From assembly GCA_017307375.1 (NCBI GenBank), contig JAFKFH010000021.1, positions 86,474-150,473 on the forward strand: a stretch of 64,000 nt of DNA, written 5' to 3'. The stretch comes from Alphaproteobacteria bacterium. Its GTDB lineage: Bacteria > Pseudomonadota > Alphaproteobacteria > Ferrovibrionales > Ferrovibrionaceae. Made by a program: the position numbers and the translations under genes. How positions within the stretch are numbered: the stretch's first letter is position 1; each line of letters begins with the position of its first letter. Positions 22,250-30,659 of the stretch are shown in pieces. The notes beneath the pieces were generated by a model that was given only the letters and a program-made list of their open reading frames with translations, made no database searches and was not told where the DNA came from.

Positions 22250-22969
22250 GTGATGGCGGCACCGCTCGACGAGCCGCCGCCGTTGCTGCCGGGCCTCGAT
22301 CCGGCCGGGGACGCGCATGACGACGCGGCCCGCCGACGGCGCGAGATCGCCGGTCGGCGCACCGGCCCGGCAGCGGCCGTACGGGCACGGAAAAGCCGCT
22401 TCGTCCGGCTGATGCGGATCATGCTGCCATTGCTGGCGCTGATCCTGACCACCGTCGTGCTGGTCTGGCCGCAGATGAACAAGCCGGAAGGCTTTCGCCT
22501 GTCCTTCGCCGATGTCGGCACGTCGGACGACCAGCTCGTGATGCGCAATGCGCGATTCCGCGGGACCGATTCCGAGAACCGGCCGTTCCTGGTCACCGCC
22601 GACAATGCGATGCAGGACCCGGCCCACCAGGATCAGGTCATCCTGGATGCGCTGAACGCCGACATCACGCTCGAGGACGGCACCTGGCTGACCCTGCGCG
22701 CCGATACCGGCGTCTATTTCCAGAACGAGCGCAAGCTGGCGCTGCACGGCAACGTCGCCGTCTATTCCGATCTCGGCTACGAATTTCATGCCGACGAGGC
22801 CGAGGCGGATCTCGCAAAGGGTACGGTCGAGAGCGACTCCAAGGTCTGGGGCCATGGGCCGATGGGCCGGATCAAGGCAAACGGGCTGCGCGTTTACGAG
22901 CGCGGTGCGGTGGTGCGCTTCATCAACGGGGTCGAGACCACCCTTTACAAGGATAAAGGTGCAGGGTGA
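22250..22969 (+). CDS. lptC: LPS export protein LptC
   Basis: 239 residues if the GTG at 22250 is used; ATG follows as the next codon. A basic N-terminal cytoplasmic part is followed by a single membrane anchor at about 47-68 (MRIMLPLLALILTTVVLVW). The periplasmic beta-jellyroll follows (MRNARFRGTDSENRPFLVTADNA, VYSDLGYEFHADEAEADL). It links the inner-membrane LptBFG machine to LptA. It begins 2 bases after kdsD, and its stop overlaps the lptA start (GTGATG). Confidence 0.92.
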   Translation: MMAAPLDEPPPLLPGLDPAGDAHDDAARRRREIAGRRTGPAAAVRARKSRFVRLMRIMLPLLALILTTVVLVWPQMNKPEGFRLSFADVGTSDDQLVMRNARFRGTDSENRPFLVTADNAMQDPAHQDQVILDALNADITLEDGTWLTLRADTGVYFQNERKLALHGNVAVYSDLGYEFHADEAEADLAKGTVESDSKVWGHGPMGRIKANGLRVYERGAVVRFINGVETTLYKDKGAG

Positions 22970-23643
22970 TGTCGAGGTTTGGTTTCCTGCCGATGATGGT
23001 CTGTGCGCTGGCGATCGGGGCGGCCCCGGTCGCGGCCCAGCAGCCGTCGAAGTCCGCGCCCAAGCCGGCGCCGGCACAGAGCGAGGCGGCGCCGGGCGGC
23101 AATGCCAATCCGACCGGCATCTTCGGCGGTGGCCGCGCCGCCTCGACCGACCAGCCGATCGATATCTCGTCGAACGCGCTCGAGGTGCAGCAGGCCAAGC
23201 AGGTCGCGATCTTCACCGGCCAGGTCGAGGCGATCCAGGGTGACTTGCGGCTGAAGGCCGACACGCTGAAGGTTCACTATCGGCAGAAATCGGCTTCGCC
23301 CACCCCCGGCGCCAAGCCGGCGGCGAAGACCCCGCCCGCCGCGCAGGCCCCGGCCCAGGACGATTCGATGGGCACGATCTCGCGCATCGAGGCGATCGGC
23401 AATGTCTTCGTCTCATCGCCGACCGAGACCGCGCAGGGCGAGACCGGCGATTACGACGTCGACAAGAAGGTCGTGGTGCTGGTCGGCAACGTCGTCATCA
23501 CCCGCGGCCAGAGCGTGCTGCGCGGCAACAAGGCAACGGTCGACATGGTCACCGGGCGGTCGACGATGGAGGTCCAGCCGGGCCAGCGCGTGCGCGGCCT
23601 GTTCGTCCCCGAGCGCAACAACCAGCAGGGCCAGAAACCATGA
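22969..23643 (+). CDS. lptA: LPS transport periplasmic protein LptA
   Basis: 224 residues from the ATG at 22969, which overlaps the lptC stop. An N-terminal signal peptide (ends near AAPVAAQ) precedes a Pro/Ala-rich stretch and the OstA-like jellyroll. The latter includes DISSNALEVQQAKQVAIFTGQV, LRLKADTLKVHY and VLVGNVVITRGQSVLRGN. A Pro/Ala-rich insertion sits between strands at about residues 112-127. It forms the periplasmic bridge for LPS. Its stop overlaps the lptB ATG by 4 bases. Confidence 0.93.
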   Translation: MSRFGFLPMMVCALAIGAAPVAAQQPSKSAPKPAPAQSEAAPGGNANPTGIFGGGRAASTDQPIDISSNALEVQQAKQVAIFTGQVEAIQGDLRLKADTLKVHYRQKSASPTPGAKPAAKTPPAAQAPAQDDSMGTISRIEAIGNVFVSSPTETAQGETGDYDVDKKVVVLVGNVVITRGQSVLRGNKATVDMVTGRSTMEVQPGQRVRGLFVPERNNQQGQKP

Positions 23644-24413
23644 CCGCAGCCGAGACGGCGCCGGACCAGGGGCCGCGGCTGGTGGCCGACAATCCGGGCC
23701 TCGCAGCCTTCAACCTGGGCAAGCGCTACAAGGGGCGGCCCGTGGTGCGCGATGTCTCGGTCAAGGTGCAGCGCGGCGAAGCCGTCGGCCTGCTCGGACC
23801 GAACGGCGCGGGCAAGACCACCTGCTTCTACATCATCACCGGGCTGATCCAGGCGGATTACGGCCGCGTCATGCTCGACGGCAACGAGATCACCGCGCTG
23901 CCGATGTATCGGCGGGCACGGCTGGGCCTCGGCTACCTGCCGCAGGAAGCCTCGATCTTTCGCGGGCTCACCGTCGAACAGAATATCCGCGCCGTGCTCG
24001 AGGCGGCCGAAAGCGAGGCCGACCGGCGCGAACAGATGCTCGACGACCTGCTGGCCGAATTCTCGATCAGCCACCTGCGGCGCACGCCGTCGATCGCGCT
24101 GTCCGGCGGCGAACGCCGGCGCGTCGAGATCGCGCGCGCCCTGGCATCGCAGCCCTCGTTCATGCTGCTCGACGAACCGCTGGCCGGCATCGACCCGATC
24201 GCGGTCGGCGAAATCCGCGACCTCGTGCTGCAGCTGAAGGATCGCGGCCTCGGCGTGCTGATCACCGACCACAATGTGCGCGAGACGCTCGACCTGATCG
24301 ATCGCGCCTACATCCTGCACGACGGCCAGGTGCTGATGGAAGGCGCACCCGACGAAATCGTCGCGCACGAAGGGGTGCGCCGGGTCTATCTCGGCGAACG
24401 CTTCTCCTGGTAG
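23640..24413 (+). CDS. lptB: LPS export ABC transporter ATPase LptB
   Basis: 257 residues. Walker A GPNGAGKTT, Q-loop at YLPQEAS, signature LSGGERRR, Walker B FMLLDEPLAGID and H-loop TDHNVRE are all intact. It powers extraction of LPS from the inner membrane with LptF/LptG, which are not in this window. Translationally coupled to lptA by ATGA overlap, and 12 bases upstream of rpoN. Confidence 0.96.
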   Translation: MTAAETAPDQGPRLVADNPGLAAFNLGKRYKGRPVVRDVSVKVQRGEAVGLLGPNGAGKTTCFYIITGLIQADYGRVMLDGNEITALPMYRRARLGLGYLPQEASIFRGLTVEQNIRAVLEAAESEADRREQMLDDLLAEFSISHLRRTPSIALSGGERRRVEIARALASQPSFMLLDEPLAGIDPIAVGEIRDLVLQLKDRGLGVLITDHNVRETLDLIDRAYILHDGQVLMEGAPDEIVAHEGVRRVYLGERFSW

Positions 24414-24425
24414 GGTGACGCGGCG

Positions 24426-25940
24426 ATGGTGATGGCGCCGCGGTTGGAGTTGCGCCAGGGCCAGGCCCTGGTGATGACCCCGCAATTGCAGCAGGCGATC
24501 AAGCTGCTGCAACTCTCCAATCTCGAACTCGTCGCCTATGTCGAACAGGAACTGGAGCGCAACCCGCTGCTGGAGCGCGTCGATGCGGACGGTGGCGGCG
24601 ACTTCGACGGCGCCGACGGCGATGCGCCGGAGGCGGTACCGGAGGCGACGCAGGGCTTGTCTGCCCTGGAGCTCGATCCCGACAAGCCGCGCCAGGCCGA
24701 TGCCGACACGGCGATAGATGCCGAGATCGACAACACCTTCACCAACGACGGCCCGTCCGATCAGGGATATAATTCCTATGAAGGCCTGATCGAGGGGCGC
24801 GGCGGATCTGCGACCTTCGACGACGATCGGACCGATTTCACCGAGCTGATGTCCGAGCGCCCGACCTTGCGCGAGCATCTGGCGGATCAGGTCAGCCTGG
24901 AATTCACCGACCCGGTCGAACGCGCCATCGCCATGCATCTGGTGGGGCTGGTCGACGAGGCGGGCTATCTGCGCGAGCCGGTCGCCGACATCGCGGAACG
25001 CCTGGGCGCGCCGGCGGCGCAGGTCGAGGCCGTACTGGTCCGCTGCCAGGGTTTCGACCCCACCGGCGTGATGGCCCGGGATCTTGCCGAATGCCTCAGG
25101 CTGCAACTGGTCGAGCGTGATCGCTGCGACCCGGTGATGGCCAAGCTGCTCGAGCATCTCGACCTTCTCGCCGCGCGCGACACCGCGGCGCTGATGCGCG
25201 TCTGCGGCGTCGATGCCGAGGATGTGGCCGACATGATCCGCGAGATCAGGGCCCTCAATCCCCGCCCCGGTGCCGCGTTCGAGCATGAGACGGCGCAGAC
25301 CCTGATCCCCGACGTGCTGGTCCGCCGCGCGCCGGAAGGCGGCTGGACCGTGGAATTGAACGGCGAGACGCTGCCGCGTCTGCTCGTCAACCAGCGCTAT
25401 CTCGCCACCGTCGGCAGCCATAACAAGGCGACCAAGTCCTATCTGTCGGACTGCCTGTCGTCCGCCAACTGGCTGCTGCGCTCGCTCGACCAGCGGGCGA
25501 CGACGATCCTCAAGGTCGCCTCCGAGATCGTGCGCCAGCAGGACAGTTTTCTGGTGCGCGGCGTGGCCCATCTGCGCCCGTTGAACCTGCGGACCATCGC
25601 CGATGCCATCGGCATGCACGAAAGCACGGTCAGCCGCGTCACCTCGAACAAATACATGGCGACGCCCCGCGGCATCTTCGAGCTGAAATACTTCTTCACC
25701 GCCGCCATCGCCTCGACCGACGGCGGCGCGGCTCATTCGGCCGAGGCGGTGCGTCACCGCATCAAGTCGCTGATCGACGGCGAGGGCAAAGCCGTCCTCT
25801 CGGATGATCGGCTGGTCGAGCTGCTGAAGGAAGACGGCATCGACATCGCCCGGCGCACGGTGGCGAAGTACCGGGAGGCGCTGAACATCCCGTCATCGGT
25901 GCAGCGGCGTCGCCAGAAGGACCTGGCCGAGAAGGGCTAA
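24426..25940 (+). CDS. rpoN: RNA polymerase sigma-54 factor
   Basis: 504 residues. The N-terminal activator-interaction region is Gln/Leu-rich (LELRQGQALVMTPQLQQAIKLLQLS). An acidic linker follows, then the core-binding domain, the helix-turn-helix (TIADAIGMHESTVSRVTSNKYM) and the C-terminal RpoN box ARRTVAKYREAL. It directs transcription from GG-N10-GC promoters with bacterial enhancer-binding proteins. The acoR-like activator and its target operon lie about 8.5 kb away in the same window. A second in-frame ATG lies at 24432. Confidence 0.97.
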   Translation: MVMAPRLELRQGQALVMTPQLQQAIKLLQLSNLELVAYVEQELERNPLLERVDADGGGDFDGADGDAPEAVPEATQGLSALELDPDKPRQADADTAIDAEIDNTFTNDGPSDQGYNSYEGLIEGRGGSATFDDDRTDFTELMSERPTLREHLADQVSLEFTDPVERAIAMHLVGLVDEAGYLREPVADIAERLGAPAAQVEAVLVRCQGFDPTGVMARDLAECLRLQLVERDRCDPVMAKLLEHLDLLAARDTAALMRVCGVDAEDVADMIREIRALNPRPGAAFEHETAQTLIPDVLVRRAPEGGWTVELNGETLPRLLVNQRYLATVGSHNKATKSYLSDCLSSANWLLRSLDQRATTILKVASEIVRQQDSFLVRGVAHLRPLNLRTIADAIGMHESTVSRVTSNKYMATPRGIFELKYFFTAAIASTDGGAAHSAEAVRHRIKSLIDGEGKAVLSDDRLVELLKEDGIDIARRTVAKYREALNIPSSVQRRRQKDLAEKG

Positions 25941-25982
25941 ATCGTTGGAACGCCACGGAATATCGGGCGTTTTCCGGTCGGA

Positions 25983-26011
25983 TTGACAGTCCTTTACCTA
26001 ATCCCTATGGT
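25983..26011 (+). promoter_or_regulatory. Sigma-70-type promoter upstream of hpf
   Basis: TTGACA at 25983-25988, exactly 17 bases, then TATGGT at 26006-26011, within the 210-bp gap between rpoN and hpf. It would give hpf-ptsN its own transcript with a leader of about 130 bases. Confidence 0.6.
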
Positions 26012-26150
26012 CCGGCCCCGCGTAGCCGTGATAGGCTTCTCCCAGGCCGCTTTCGACGAGGCCATCGATGCTTCGGCAGCGGTCACTCCCACACGGGAAT
26101 CCCTGGGTGGGCGACACGGTCACCGGACCCAACAGCACGGGTTTCGAAGC

Positions 26151-26480
26151 ATGAACATCAATATCTCCGGCAAGCAGATCGACCTCGGCGACGCGCTCCG
26201 CCACCATATCAGCGAGCGTCTTCAGGCCAAGGTCGCGAAGTATTTCGACCATGCCATCGATGCCAACGTCGTCCTCCGACGCGAGGGCGCGATGTTCCAA
26301 TGCGAATGCAAGGTCCATGTCGGTTCCGGCATCACTGCCGTTGCCGAGGGCCAGGCGAACGAAATCTACCCCGCAGCCGATGCCGCGATCGAGCGACTGG
26401 AGAAGCAACTCCGTCGCGACAAGCGCGAGCGGCGCAACCATCATGCCAGCGTGCCGCCCCGCGCGGCCGATCTAGGCTAA
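26151..26480 (+). CDS. hpf: Ribosome hibernation promoting factor, short form
   Basis: 109 residues from the ATG at 26151. The earlier in-frame ATG at 25983 would start inside the promoter and add a non-homologous leader. It is a single S30AE/YfiA fold: MNINISGKQIDLGDALRHHI, the basic helix region, and a final RLEKQLRRDKRERRNHH. The C-terminal dimerisation domain of long HPF, common in alphaproteobacteria, is missing. It binds the small ribosomal subunit and promotes inactive ribosome formation in stationary phase. It lies between rpoN and ptsN, the classical position. Confidence 0.9.
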   Translation: MNINISGKQIDLGDALRHHISERLQAKVAKYFDHAIDANVVLRREGAMFQCECKVHVGSGITAVAEGQANEIYPAADAAIERLEKQLRRDKRERRNHHASVPPRAADLG

Positions 26481-26534
26481 ACGCGCGGCCTCGCCCCAGG
26501 TCGTTGCGTCCGCGCGATCTGGGAGCGCGCGCGC

Positions 26535-26999
26535 ATGGAGATAGCTCAAGTGTTGACAGCGAACGGCGTGGTCGCCTCACTCAAGGCAACCAGCAAGAAG
26601 CAGGCTTTGCAGGACCTGGCCACGCGTGCTGCGCGGCTGACCGGCCTGCACGAGCGGCAGATCTTCGAGACCCTGCTCGAGCGCGAGCGGCTGGGTTCGA
26701 CCGGCGTCGGCCATGGGGTGGCGATACCCCATGGCCGGATCCCGGGCCTTGACCGGCTGCATGGCCTGTTCGCCCGGCTGGACACGCCGATCGATTTCGA
26801 TGCGATCGACAATTTGCCGGTCGACCTGATCTTCGTGCTGCTCGCACCCGAAACTGCCGGCGCCGATCACCTGAAGGCACTGGCCCGGGTCTCGCGCCTG
26901 CTGCGCGACAAGTCGATGTGCGAAAAGCTGCGCGGGACCGACAACCCCGACGCCCTCTATGCGCTGCTGACCGAGGCACCGGCGACCAACGCCGCCTGA
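26535..26999 (+). CDS. ptsN: PTS IIA-like nitrogen-regulatory protein
   Basis: 154 residues, typical length for EIIA-Ntr. The phosphorylated His is His66 in GVAIPHGRIPG, preceded by LERERLGSTGVGHG. It ends the phosphorelay EI-Ntr to NPr to EIIA-Ntr and regulates targets such as K+ transport and stress enzymes by protein contact. It lies 54 bases after hpf. A 9-bp hairpin (27009-27032) follows the stop. Confidence 0.95.
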   Translation: MEIAQVLTANGVVASLKATSKKQALQDLATRAARLTGLHERQIFETLLERERLGSTGVGHGVAIPHGRIPGLDRLHGLFARLDTPIDFDAIDNLPVDLIFVLLAPETAGADHLKALARVSRLLRDKSMCEKLRGTDNPDALYALLTEAPATNAA

Positions 27000-27008
27000 A
27001 TTGGCATC

Positions 27009-27032
27009 GCGCCGGCCCTGATCGGCCGGCGC
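27009..27032 (+). terminator. Hairpin after ptsN
   Basis: Perfect 9-bp stem (GCGCCGGCC / GGCCGGCGC) with a 6-nt loop, 9 bases after the ptsN stop. The following AACCAATCG has no T-run, so termination is possible but unproven. Confidence 0.4.
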
Positions 27033-27088
27033 AACCAATCGATCGGCCGGGGCGTTTTCCGGGGTAATCCCCGCGAAAAGGTCCCGAC

Positions 27089-28198
27089 GTGTCGACATCG
27101 AACGATCATTCCGGCTTCGCGCACGGCGCGCTGACGCTGCCGGACGTCACCATCACCAGCTACAACCTGGAACTGCGCGACGACGAAGGCTTCGTCGGCG
27201 ACCGGGCATCGGGGCGGGCTTTCCGCGCCATTCTCGACGAGCTTCGTGCCAAGGTGGGCGAGGTCGCCGACGATCCATTCGGCGCGGTGCCCAGCCGCGA
27301 CCTGAAGAAAAAGACGCTCGACAAGATGCTGGCGGAAGGCGATCCGATCGCCGCCGGCATCATCCACGGTGCGATCGAGGAATTCGCCGGCGCCCTCGCC
27401 GCGGTGGTGCGCCGATTCCTACGGCTGAAGGCCTGGTCGACGGTGACGCGCGTGGTGGTCGGTGGTGGCCTGCGCCATTCGCGGATCGGCGAACTGGCGA
27501 TCGGCCGGGCCGACGTCATCCTCAAGGCCGAGCGCATCGCCGTCGACCTGGTGCCGCTGACCCGCCATCCCGATCACGCCGGGCTGATCGGCTGCACCCG
27601 CATCATGCCGTCATGGCTGCTGGAAGGGTTCGACGCCATGCTGGCCGTCGATGTCGGCGGCACGAACATCCGCTGCGGCGTGGTGCGGCTGAATACCGAC
27701 AAGGCCGCCGATCTGTCGGCGGCCGAGATCGGCCAGTTCGAGCTGTGGACCCATGCCGACGACAAACCCGGCCGCGAACAGGCGATCGACCGCCTGGCCG
27801 ACATGCTGCGCGACCTGCAGGCAAAGGTGGAGAAGAAGGATATGCGGTTGGCGCCGCTGATCGGGGTCGGCTGCCCCGGGCTGATCGATCCCGACGGGTC
27901 GATCGAGCGGGGCGCACAGAACCTGCCGGGCAACTGGTCCAGCCAGCGCTTCAACCTGCCGGCGGCGCTGAGCCGCCGAATCCCGGCGATCGGCGATCAC
28001 GACACCGTGGTGGTGATGCACAACGACGCGGTGGTCCAGGGCCTGAGCGAGGTCCCGACGATGAACGAGGCCGGGGACTGGGGTGTGCTGACCATCGGCA
28101 CCGGGCTCGGCAATGCCAGCTTCTCGAACCGTACCGCCGAGGAACCGCCGAGGAAGCAGGCCCGCGCCAAGCCGAAGGCCAAGCCAAGGAAGAAATAG
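27089..28198 (+). CDS. ROK-family protein with circularly permuted motif order
   Basis: 369 residues, GTG start. The half that is normally C-terminal in ROK sugar kinases comes first: GDRASGRAF (like the YASGRA segment), GDPIAAGIIHGAIEEFAGAL (about 84-103), VVVGGG (122-127) and HAGLIG (163-168). The normally N-terminal half follows: phosphate-binding AVDVGGTNIRCGVV (187-199), VGCPGLIDPDG (260-270), the catalytic-Asp segment MHNDAVVQG (310-318), and IGTGLGNASF (336-345). The protein ends in a Lys/Arg-rich tail. The ROK zinc motif (CxCGxxGC) is absent. It could be a sugar kinase or a regulator derived from one. It stands alone between ptsN and a convergent heat-shock unit. Confidence 0.8.
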   Translation: MSTSNDHSGFAHGALTLPDVTITSYNLELRDDEGFVGDRASGRAFRAILDELRAKVGEVADDPFGAVPSRDLKKKTLDKMLAEGDPIAAGIIHGAIEEFAGALAAVVRRFLRLKAWSTVTRVVVGGGLRHSRIGELAIGRADVILKAERIAVDLVPLTRHPDHAGLIGCTRIMPSWLLEGFDAMLAVDVGGTNIRCGVVRLNTDKAADLSAAEIGQFELWTHADDKPGREQAIDRLADMLRDLQAKVEKKDMRLAPLIGVGCPGLIDPDGSIERGAQNLPGNWSSQRFNLPAALSRRIPAIGDHDTVVVMHNDAVVQGLSEVPTMNEAGDWGVLTIGTGLGNASFSNRTAEEPPRKQARAKPKAKPRKK

Positions 28199-28205
28199 CA
28201 GTCAG

Positions 28206-28238
28206 GGAAAAACCGGCAGCCCCGCAGGGCTGCCGGCG
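28206..28238 (-). terminator. Terminator of the hsp20-DUF1150 unit
   Basis: Perfect 10-bp stem (CCGGCAGCCC / GGGCTGCCGG) with a CGCA loop at 28213-28236. On the minus strand it is followed by TTTTT. It lies between the convergent ROK and DUF1150 genes. Confidence 0.8.
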
Positions 28239-28251
28239 GTCGCGACGGACG

Positions 28252-28473
28252 TCAGTGGACGCTGACCGGGTCCAGCTCGTTCTGGCGGGCCACGATGAAG
28301 GCGTGCTCGCGCTCGGTGAAGGTGCCGATCTGCTGGCCGTTCACGGCGAACAGGCCAAAGGCCGGCCCCTCCTCGGTTGCCACCGCGCGCACGTAAGCAA
28401 TGGTCGGCGCACCCATCATGGCGAAGGCTTCCGGCGTCATGTGACGCAAGGATTCGGTGACATGGTTCTGCAT
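28252..28473 (-). CDS. DUF1150 family protein
   Basis: 73 residues. The core GAPTIAYVRAVATEEGPAFGLFAVNGQQIGTF is typical of DUF1150, a small alphaproteobacterial family usually found next to small heat-shock protein genes, as here. AGGAGG lies 5 bases before the ATG. It follows hsp20 by 28 bases on the same strand and shares its terminator. Molecular role unknown. Confidence 0.85.
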   Translation of the reverse strand: MQNHVTESLRHMTPEAFAMMGAPTIAYVRAVATEEGPAFGLFAVNGQQIGTFTEREHAFIVARQNELDPVSVH

Positions 28474-28501
28474 AACGACCTCCTATCCACGGGGCGCTTG
28501 T

Positions 28502-28960
28502 TCAGGCGCCATCGTCCACTGCCATCCGCCGCCCGCCAGGCTTGGCCGGGGTGTTGATGGCGATACGCTTGACCTCGGTACCGGCACGCGGCCGGACGAG
28601 GTCGATGTGAAGCAGTCCGGAGTCCAACTCCGCTCCGGTGATCTCGATCCCTTCCGCCAGCACGAAAGCGCGCTGGAACTGCCGGGCCGCGATACCCCGG
28701 TAGAGGAAGACGCGGTCGGGGGCGGCCACCTCGCTCTGCCGCCCGCGGATCACCAGCTGGTTTTCCTGCAGGGTGATGGCGAGGTCGTCGGCGGCGAAAC
28801 CTGCCACGGCGAGCGTGATGCGCAGGCGATCGTCGCCGATCTGCTCGATGTTGTACGGGGGGTAGCCGTCATTGCCCGACTTGGCCACCCGGTCGAGCAC
28901 GCGTTCGACATGGTCGAATCCGAGCAGCAACGGGCTGTTGAACAACGGCACTCTCGTCAT
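28502..28960 (-). CDS. Small heat-shock protein, Hsp20/IbpA type
   Basis: 152 residues from the ATG at 28960; a TTG lies one codon earlier. The alpha-crystallin domain runs from about residue 35 to 130, with YRGIAARQFQRAFVLAEGIEI and the GLLHIDLVRP strand typical of class A bacterial sHsps. It is an ATP-independent holdase that keeps unfolding proteins soluble. The upstream sequence has an RpoH-like promoter. A fourU or ROSE-type RNA thermosensor was looked for in the leader but not identified. Confidence 0.92.
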   Translation of the reverse strand: MTRVPLFNSPLLLGFDHVERVLDRVAKSGNDGYPPYNIEQIGDDRLRITLAVAGFAADDLAITLQENQLVIRGRQSEVAAPDRVFLYRGIAARQFQRAFVLAEGIEITGAELDSGLLHIDLVRPRAGTEVKRIAINTPAKPGGRRMAVDDGA

Positions 28961-29026
28961 CAAGTCTACTCCTCGTCCCGAGCGAGCGACGGCGGCAGCC
29001 CGGGGATCGGCACTGCCTGTAGCATC

Positions 29027-29056
29027 AATGTAGGAACGCTTGTTCCCCTCATCAAG
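29027..29056 (-). promoter_or_regulatory. Putative heat-shock (sigma-32) promoter of hsp20
   Basis: On the minus strand CTTGAT, 16 bases, CCTACATT. This approximates the RpoH consensus CTTGAA-N13-16-CCCCATnT and sits about 65 bases before the hsp20 ATG. Confidence 0.5.
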
Positions 29057-29132
29057 GTTGCCTCGAACTATCTCCTCCCCCAGTATTCGGCCGGCTTGAT
29101 TAAGGCAGGTTTAATTCCAGCGAGGGCGGCAG

Positions 29133-30659
29133 ATGGGCGCTATTTCTTCGATCGCGGTGGTTGGCGTGGGCGCCATGGGGCGGGGCATTGCGCAGGTGGC
29201 GGCCCAGGGCGGGCTGGACGTCCTGCTCTACGACGCCCAGCCCGGTGCCGCGGCCAAGGGCCGCGACCTCCTGGCCGCCCAGTTCGACGCGCTGGTCGCC
29301 AAGAACCGGCTGACCGCGGCGGACGCCGCGGCAGCGGTCGCACGCCTCAGGCCCGTCGCCGCGCTGGCCGAACTGGCGACGGCGGGGCTGGTCGTCGAGG
29401 CGATCGTCGAGGATCTCGGCATCAAGCGCGCGCTGTTCCGCGAATTGGAGGGGATCGTGGGGCCGGATGCGATCCTGGCGTCCAACACGTCGTCGATTCG
29501 CCTTGCCTCGATCGCCGCCGCCTGCGACCGCCGCCAGCGCATCGCGGGCCTGCATTTCTTCAATCCGGTGCCGCTGATGAAGCTGGTCGAGGTCATTGCG
29601 GCACCAGATACCTCGGCGGAAGTGATCGACCAGCTGGTCGCGGTCGGCCGGGTGATGGGGCGCGAGCCGGTGGTGGTCAAGGACGGGCCGGGTTTCCTGG
29701 TCAATCTGGGCGGCCGGCCGTTCACCCAGGAGGCGCTGCGGCTGCATCACGAAGGCGCGGCGACGCCCGCCCAGATCGACGCGATCATGCGCGATGCCTG
29801 CGGCTTCCGCATGGGTCCGTTCGAGCTGATGGACCTGACCGGCATCGACGTGAACTTCCCGGTATCGCAGATCATCCACGACGGCTTCATGGGCGATCGC
29901 CGGCTGGCGACCGCGCCGGCGCATCAGGCGCTGCGCGAGGCCGGGCGGCTGGGCCGCAAGACCGGCCAGGGCTTCTTCGCCTATGACGGCAAGGGCGCCA
30001 AGCTGCCCGGCCAGGACGACGGCGTCGACCTGCTGCCGGCGGCCGCCGCCGCGGCCCGCGTCGTGGCGATCGAGCATGACGATGGCGACCGGCAGCGCTG
30101 GGAGGCGCTGGCCCGGCTGTTCCAATCGGCCGGGGCCGAGGTGGTCGCCGCCGACGATGGCGTCTCGCCGCTGGTCTGCGCGCCGCTGGGCGAGGATGCG
30201 ACCGCGCTGGCCGCGCGCCATGGCCTGGACCATCGCCGGCTGGTCGCGGTCGACCTGTCGACCGACCTGGTCCGCCGCATCACCATCATGACGCCGCCGG
30301 GCGCCGACCTCGCCATTCGCGACGCGGTGGCCGCCCGGCTGATCGAAACCGGGGCCAAGGTTACCGCGATCCACGATTCGGCCGGGTTCGTCGCCCAGCG
30401 CATCCGCGCGATGATCGCCAATCTCGGCTGCGAGATGGCCCAGACCGGCGTCGCCGCGATCGAGGACATCGACAAGGGCATGACGCTCGGCCTGAACTAT
30501 CCGCAGGGCCCGCTGGCCCTGGCCGACCTGATGGGGCCGCGGGCAGTCCTGGAAATCCTGATCCGCCTGCAGGCGATCACCGGCGACGACCGTTATCGGC
30601 CCAGCCAATGGCTGCGGCGCCGCGCGCTGCTCGGGCTGTCCGCCAAGACGCCCGACTGA
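29133..30659 (+). CDS. paaH: 3-hydroxyacyl-CoA dehydrogenase
   Basis: 508 residues. The N-terminal Rossmann domain opens with VVGVGAMGRGIAQVAA. The SNTSS motif and catalytic His in GLHFFNPVPLMKLVE follow, then two copies of the C-terminal helical 3HCDH domain (around FLVNLGGRPFTQEA and FVAQRIRAMIANLG). The double domain and length match PaaH-type enzymes, which oxidise 3-hydroxyadipyl-CoA or similar acyl-CoAs with NAD+. Other paa genes are absent, so general beta-oxidation is equally possible. It is divergent from hsp20. Its stop codon lies inside a hairpin shared with the convergent lipoate ligase. Confidence 0.85.
   Translation: MGAISSIAVVGVGAMGRGIAQVAAQGGLDVLLYDAQPGAAAKGRDLLAAQFDALVAKNRLTAADAAAAVARLRPVAALAELATAGLVVEAIVEDLGIKRALFRELEGIVGPDAILASNTSSIRLASIAAACDRRQRIAGLHFFNPVPLMKLVEVIAAPDTSAEVIDQLVAVGRVMGREPVVVKDGPGFLVNLGGRPFTQEALRLHHEGAATPAQIDAIMRDACGFRMGPFELMDLTGIDVNFPVSQIIHDGFMGDRRLATAPAHQALREAGRLGRKTGQGFFAYDGKGAKLPGQDDGVDLLPAAAAAARVVAIEHDDGDRQRWEALARLFQSAGAEVVAADDGVSPLVCAPLGEDATALAARHGLDHRRLVAVDLSTDLVRRITIMTPPGADLAIRDAVAARLIETGAKVTAIHDSAGFVAQRIRAMIANLGCEMAQTGVAAIEDIDKGMTLGLNYPQGPLALADLMGPRAVLEILIRLQAITGDDRYRPSQWLRRRALLGLSAKTPD

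Noticed and set aside
25983..26150. N-terminal extension of hpf from the ATG-like start at 25983
   Set aside because: The region holds a sigma-70 promoter and the added residues do not resemble any HPF; the ATG at 26151 gives the conserved start.
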